Under the pieces are notes generated by a model. The model had not been told where the DNA came from. It worked only from the letters and a program-made list of their open reading frames with translations, and ran no database searches. Shown here piece by piece: positions 22,986-23,938 of a stretch of 23,938 nucleotides of DNA. Within the stretch, counting starts at the first letter, position 1; every line of letters starts with the position of its first letter. Both the position numbers and the translations under genes were made by a program. Location of the stretch: the NCBI GenBank assembly GCA_938004235.1, contig CALKWL010000197.1, positions 1 to 23,938 on the forward strand, in the 5' to 3' direction. This DNA is from an uncultured Gammaproteobacteria bacterium (GTDB lineage Bacteria > Pseudomonadota > Gammaproteobacteria > Halothiobacillales > Halothiobacillaceae).

Positions 22986-23705
22986 ATGCCAGCTTGCCCC
23001 GAACTGTTTACAGCCGCCACCCCCGAGGACGAGGTCATTACCGACTGTGACAATGCGAGCTGGCTGCGATGCTGGCGTGACCGGCAGACCGGGTTTCATC
23101 AGACGGCAGTCAATCCGCTGCTGACGCGTTTTTGGCCGGAGCTCGGGCTGGGTGCGGCCAGCCGGATCTTCGTCCCGCTGTGCGGCAAGAGTCTGGATAT
23201 GCTCTGGCTGGCGCAGCAGGGGCACGAGGTTATCGGTGTTGAGCTGAGTCCGCTTGCGGTGCGCGCTTTTTTCAAGGAAAACCGTCTGCAGCCGACGCGG
23301 CACCCCGCAGGCGGGTTCACTCTCTGGCGGGCTGGCCGCATCAGCATTCTGTGCGGCGACTATTTCGCTTTGACGCAGGTCGAACTCGGCCAGATTGATG
23401 CGGTGTATGACCGTGCTGCGTTGACGGCCTTCCCCGAGGAGGTGCGCCTGCTGTATGTGGCACATTTGCAGGTGATTCTGCCGACGTCCGGCAAGGTGTT
23501 CATCTTGACGACCGAGCTACCCAATGCGGATGAACAACCCGCGCAAAGACTTGAAGCGGATGCCGAACTGGTTGCATTGTATGAGGCGGCTTTCAAGGTC
23601 GAACTGACCCATGTCGAATCCATGTTCGAGGTCGATCCAGAGGGCGAGGATCGTCCGCATATCGAAGTCGCGCACAAGGTCTACCGGCTATCACCCAAAG
23701 GATGA
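22986..23705 (+). CDS. tpm: Thiopurine S-methyltransferase family protein
   Basis: The family moves a methyl group from S-adenosylmethionine to sulphur or, in bacteria, to selenium and tellurium compounds. The 239-residue product has SWLRCWRDRQTGFHQTAVNPLLTRFWPEL. The AdoMet-binding segments are IFVPLCGKSLDMLWLAQQGH and VIGVELSPLAVRAFF. Then come LCGDYFALTQVELGQIDAVY and DRAALTAFPEEVRLLYV. The start at 22986 is preferred because GGAG lies 9 nt before it and the family core begins soon after; the frame extends to 22902 without a ribosome site. The true substrate cannot be told from sequence. Confidence 0.88.
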   Translation: MPACPELFTAATPEDEVITDCDNASWLRCWRDRQTGFHQTAVNPLLTRFWPELGLGAASRIFVPLCGKSLDMLWLAQQGHEVIGVELSPLAVRAFFKENRLQPTRHPAGGFTLWRAGRISILCGDYFALTQVELGQIDAVYDRAALTAFPEEVRLLYVAHLQVILPTSGKVFILTTELPNADEQPAQRLEADAELVALYEAAFKVELTHVESMFEVDPEGEDRPHIEVAHKVYRLSPKG

Positions 23706-23769
23706 TGTGCTAAATATTCCGTGCACATAGGTTTTTCCACCGCTTCATTACCCCCCAAGAGACCCATGA

Positions 23770-23892
23770 ATGGCCAACATCGTCAGCATTTTGGGAATAC
23801 TCGTCGGCGCCTTCGGCCTGTTCTTTGGCTTTTATTTCCTCCCCAGCGCAGCGGAAACAGCTTTCGACATCGTGACCATCACCAGCGTGGGT
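23770..23892 (+). CDS. Small membrane protein of unknown function (partial, 3' end cut)
   Basis: ATG at 23770 opens a frame of 41 codons running straight into the adapter. The product starts M-A-N-I-V-S-I-L-G-I and continues with a hydrophobic helix (GILVGAFGLFFGFYFL), then a short polar tail (P-S-A-A-E-T-A-F-D). An overlapping ATG at 23766 is in another frame. AAGAGA lies about 10 nt upstream. Codon use looks natural, but I do not recognise the family. Confidence 0.5.
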
Positions 23893-23938
23893 AGATCGGA
23901 AGAGCGTCGTGTAGGGAAAGAGTGTAGATCTCGGTGGT
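23893..23938 (-). other. Illumina adapter (reverse complement), not biological
   Basis: These 46 bases start with AGATCGGAAGAGCGTCGTGT and are the exact reverse complement of positions 2-47. They are the universal adapter read through at the contig end. The resulting terminal inverted repeat is a library artefact and not a transposon or plasmid end. Confidence 0.98.

Noticed and set aside
1..23938. 46-bp terminal inverted repeat of the whole window, like a transposon
   Set aside because: The repeat is the Illumina universal adapter on both ends.

Overview
The window is one contig of a Gram-negative proteobacterium, most likely a gammaproteobacterium. Reasons: the envelope biogenesis order rpsB-tsf-pyrH-frr-uppS-cdsA-dxr-rseP-bamA, the ftsK-lolA-rarA-crcB order, an E. 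coli-type purB, and a Pal-type lipoprotein. The species cannot be named from the sequence alone. Both ends are Illumina adapter sequence in inverted orientation (1-47 and 23893-23938), so the biological sequence is 48-23892 and the genes at both edges are cut.

Layout. 48-10082 (minus strand): translation and nucleotide genes (rpsB, tsf, pyrH, frr), then cell envelope genes (uppS and dxr for isoprenoid carrier lipid, cdsA for phospholipid, rseP for envelope stress proteolysis, bamA for outer membrane assembly). A gene start fits skp at the very edge. Gene junctions are tight, with ATGA overlaps at cdsA/dxr and dxr/rseP. Two junctions, tsf-pyrH and frr-uppS, instead hold tandem arrays of palindromes that share one hairpin core. 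10373-11755 (plus): purB, interrupted by an in-frame TAA. 11757-13646: an accessory stretch with small unknown ORFs, a small lipoprotein, folded DNA and a parDE toxin-antitoxin pair. 13672-20399 (minus): queG, crcB, a cytochrome c'-like gene, rarA, lolA and ftsK. The cytochrome gene carries a 140-bp MITE-like element inside its signal-peptide coding region, in frame. 20616-21125 (plus): Pal/OmpA-type lipoprotein with promoter and terminator. 21177-21973 (minus): a tadA remnant with an internal deletion, beside an internally deleted IS5-family element. 22086-23892 (plus): a membrane-anchored unknown protein, a thiopurine methyltransferase-type protein, and the start of a small membrane protein.

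The most unusual features are small non-coding elements that have entered conserved operons without breaking them (hairpin arrays and the in-frame MITE), and two normally important housekeeping genes, purB and tadA, that read as broken here. No CRISPR array, tRNA, rRNA or large defence system was found.
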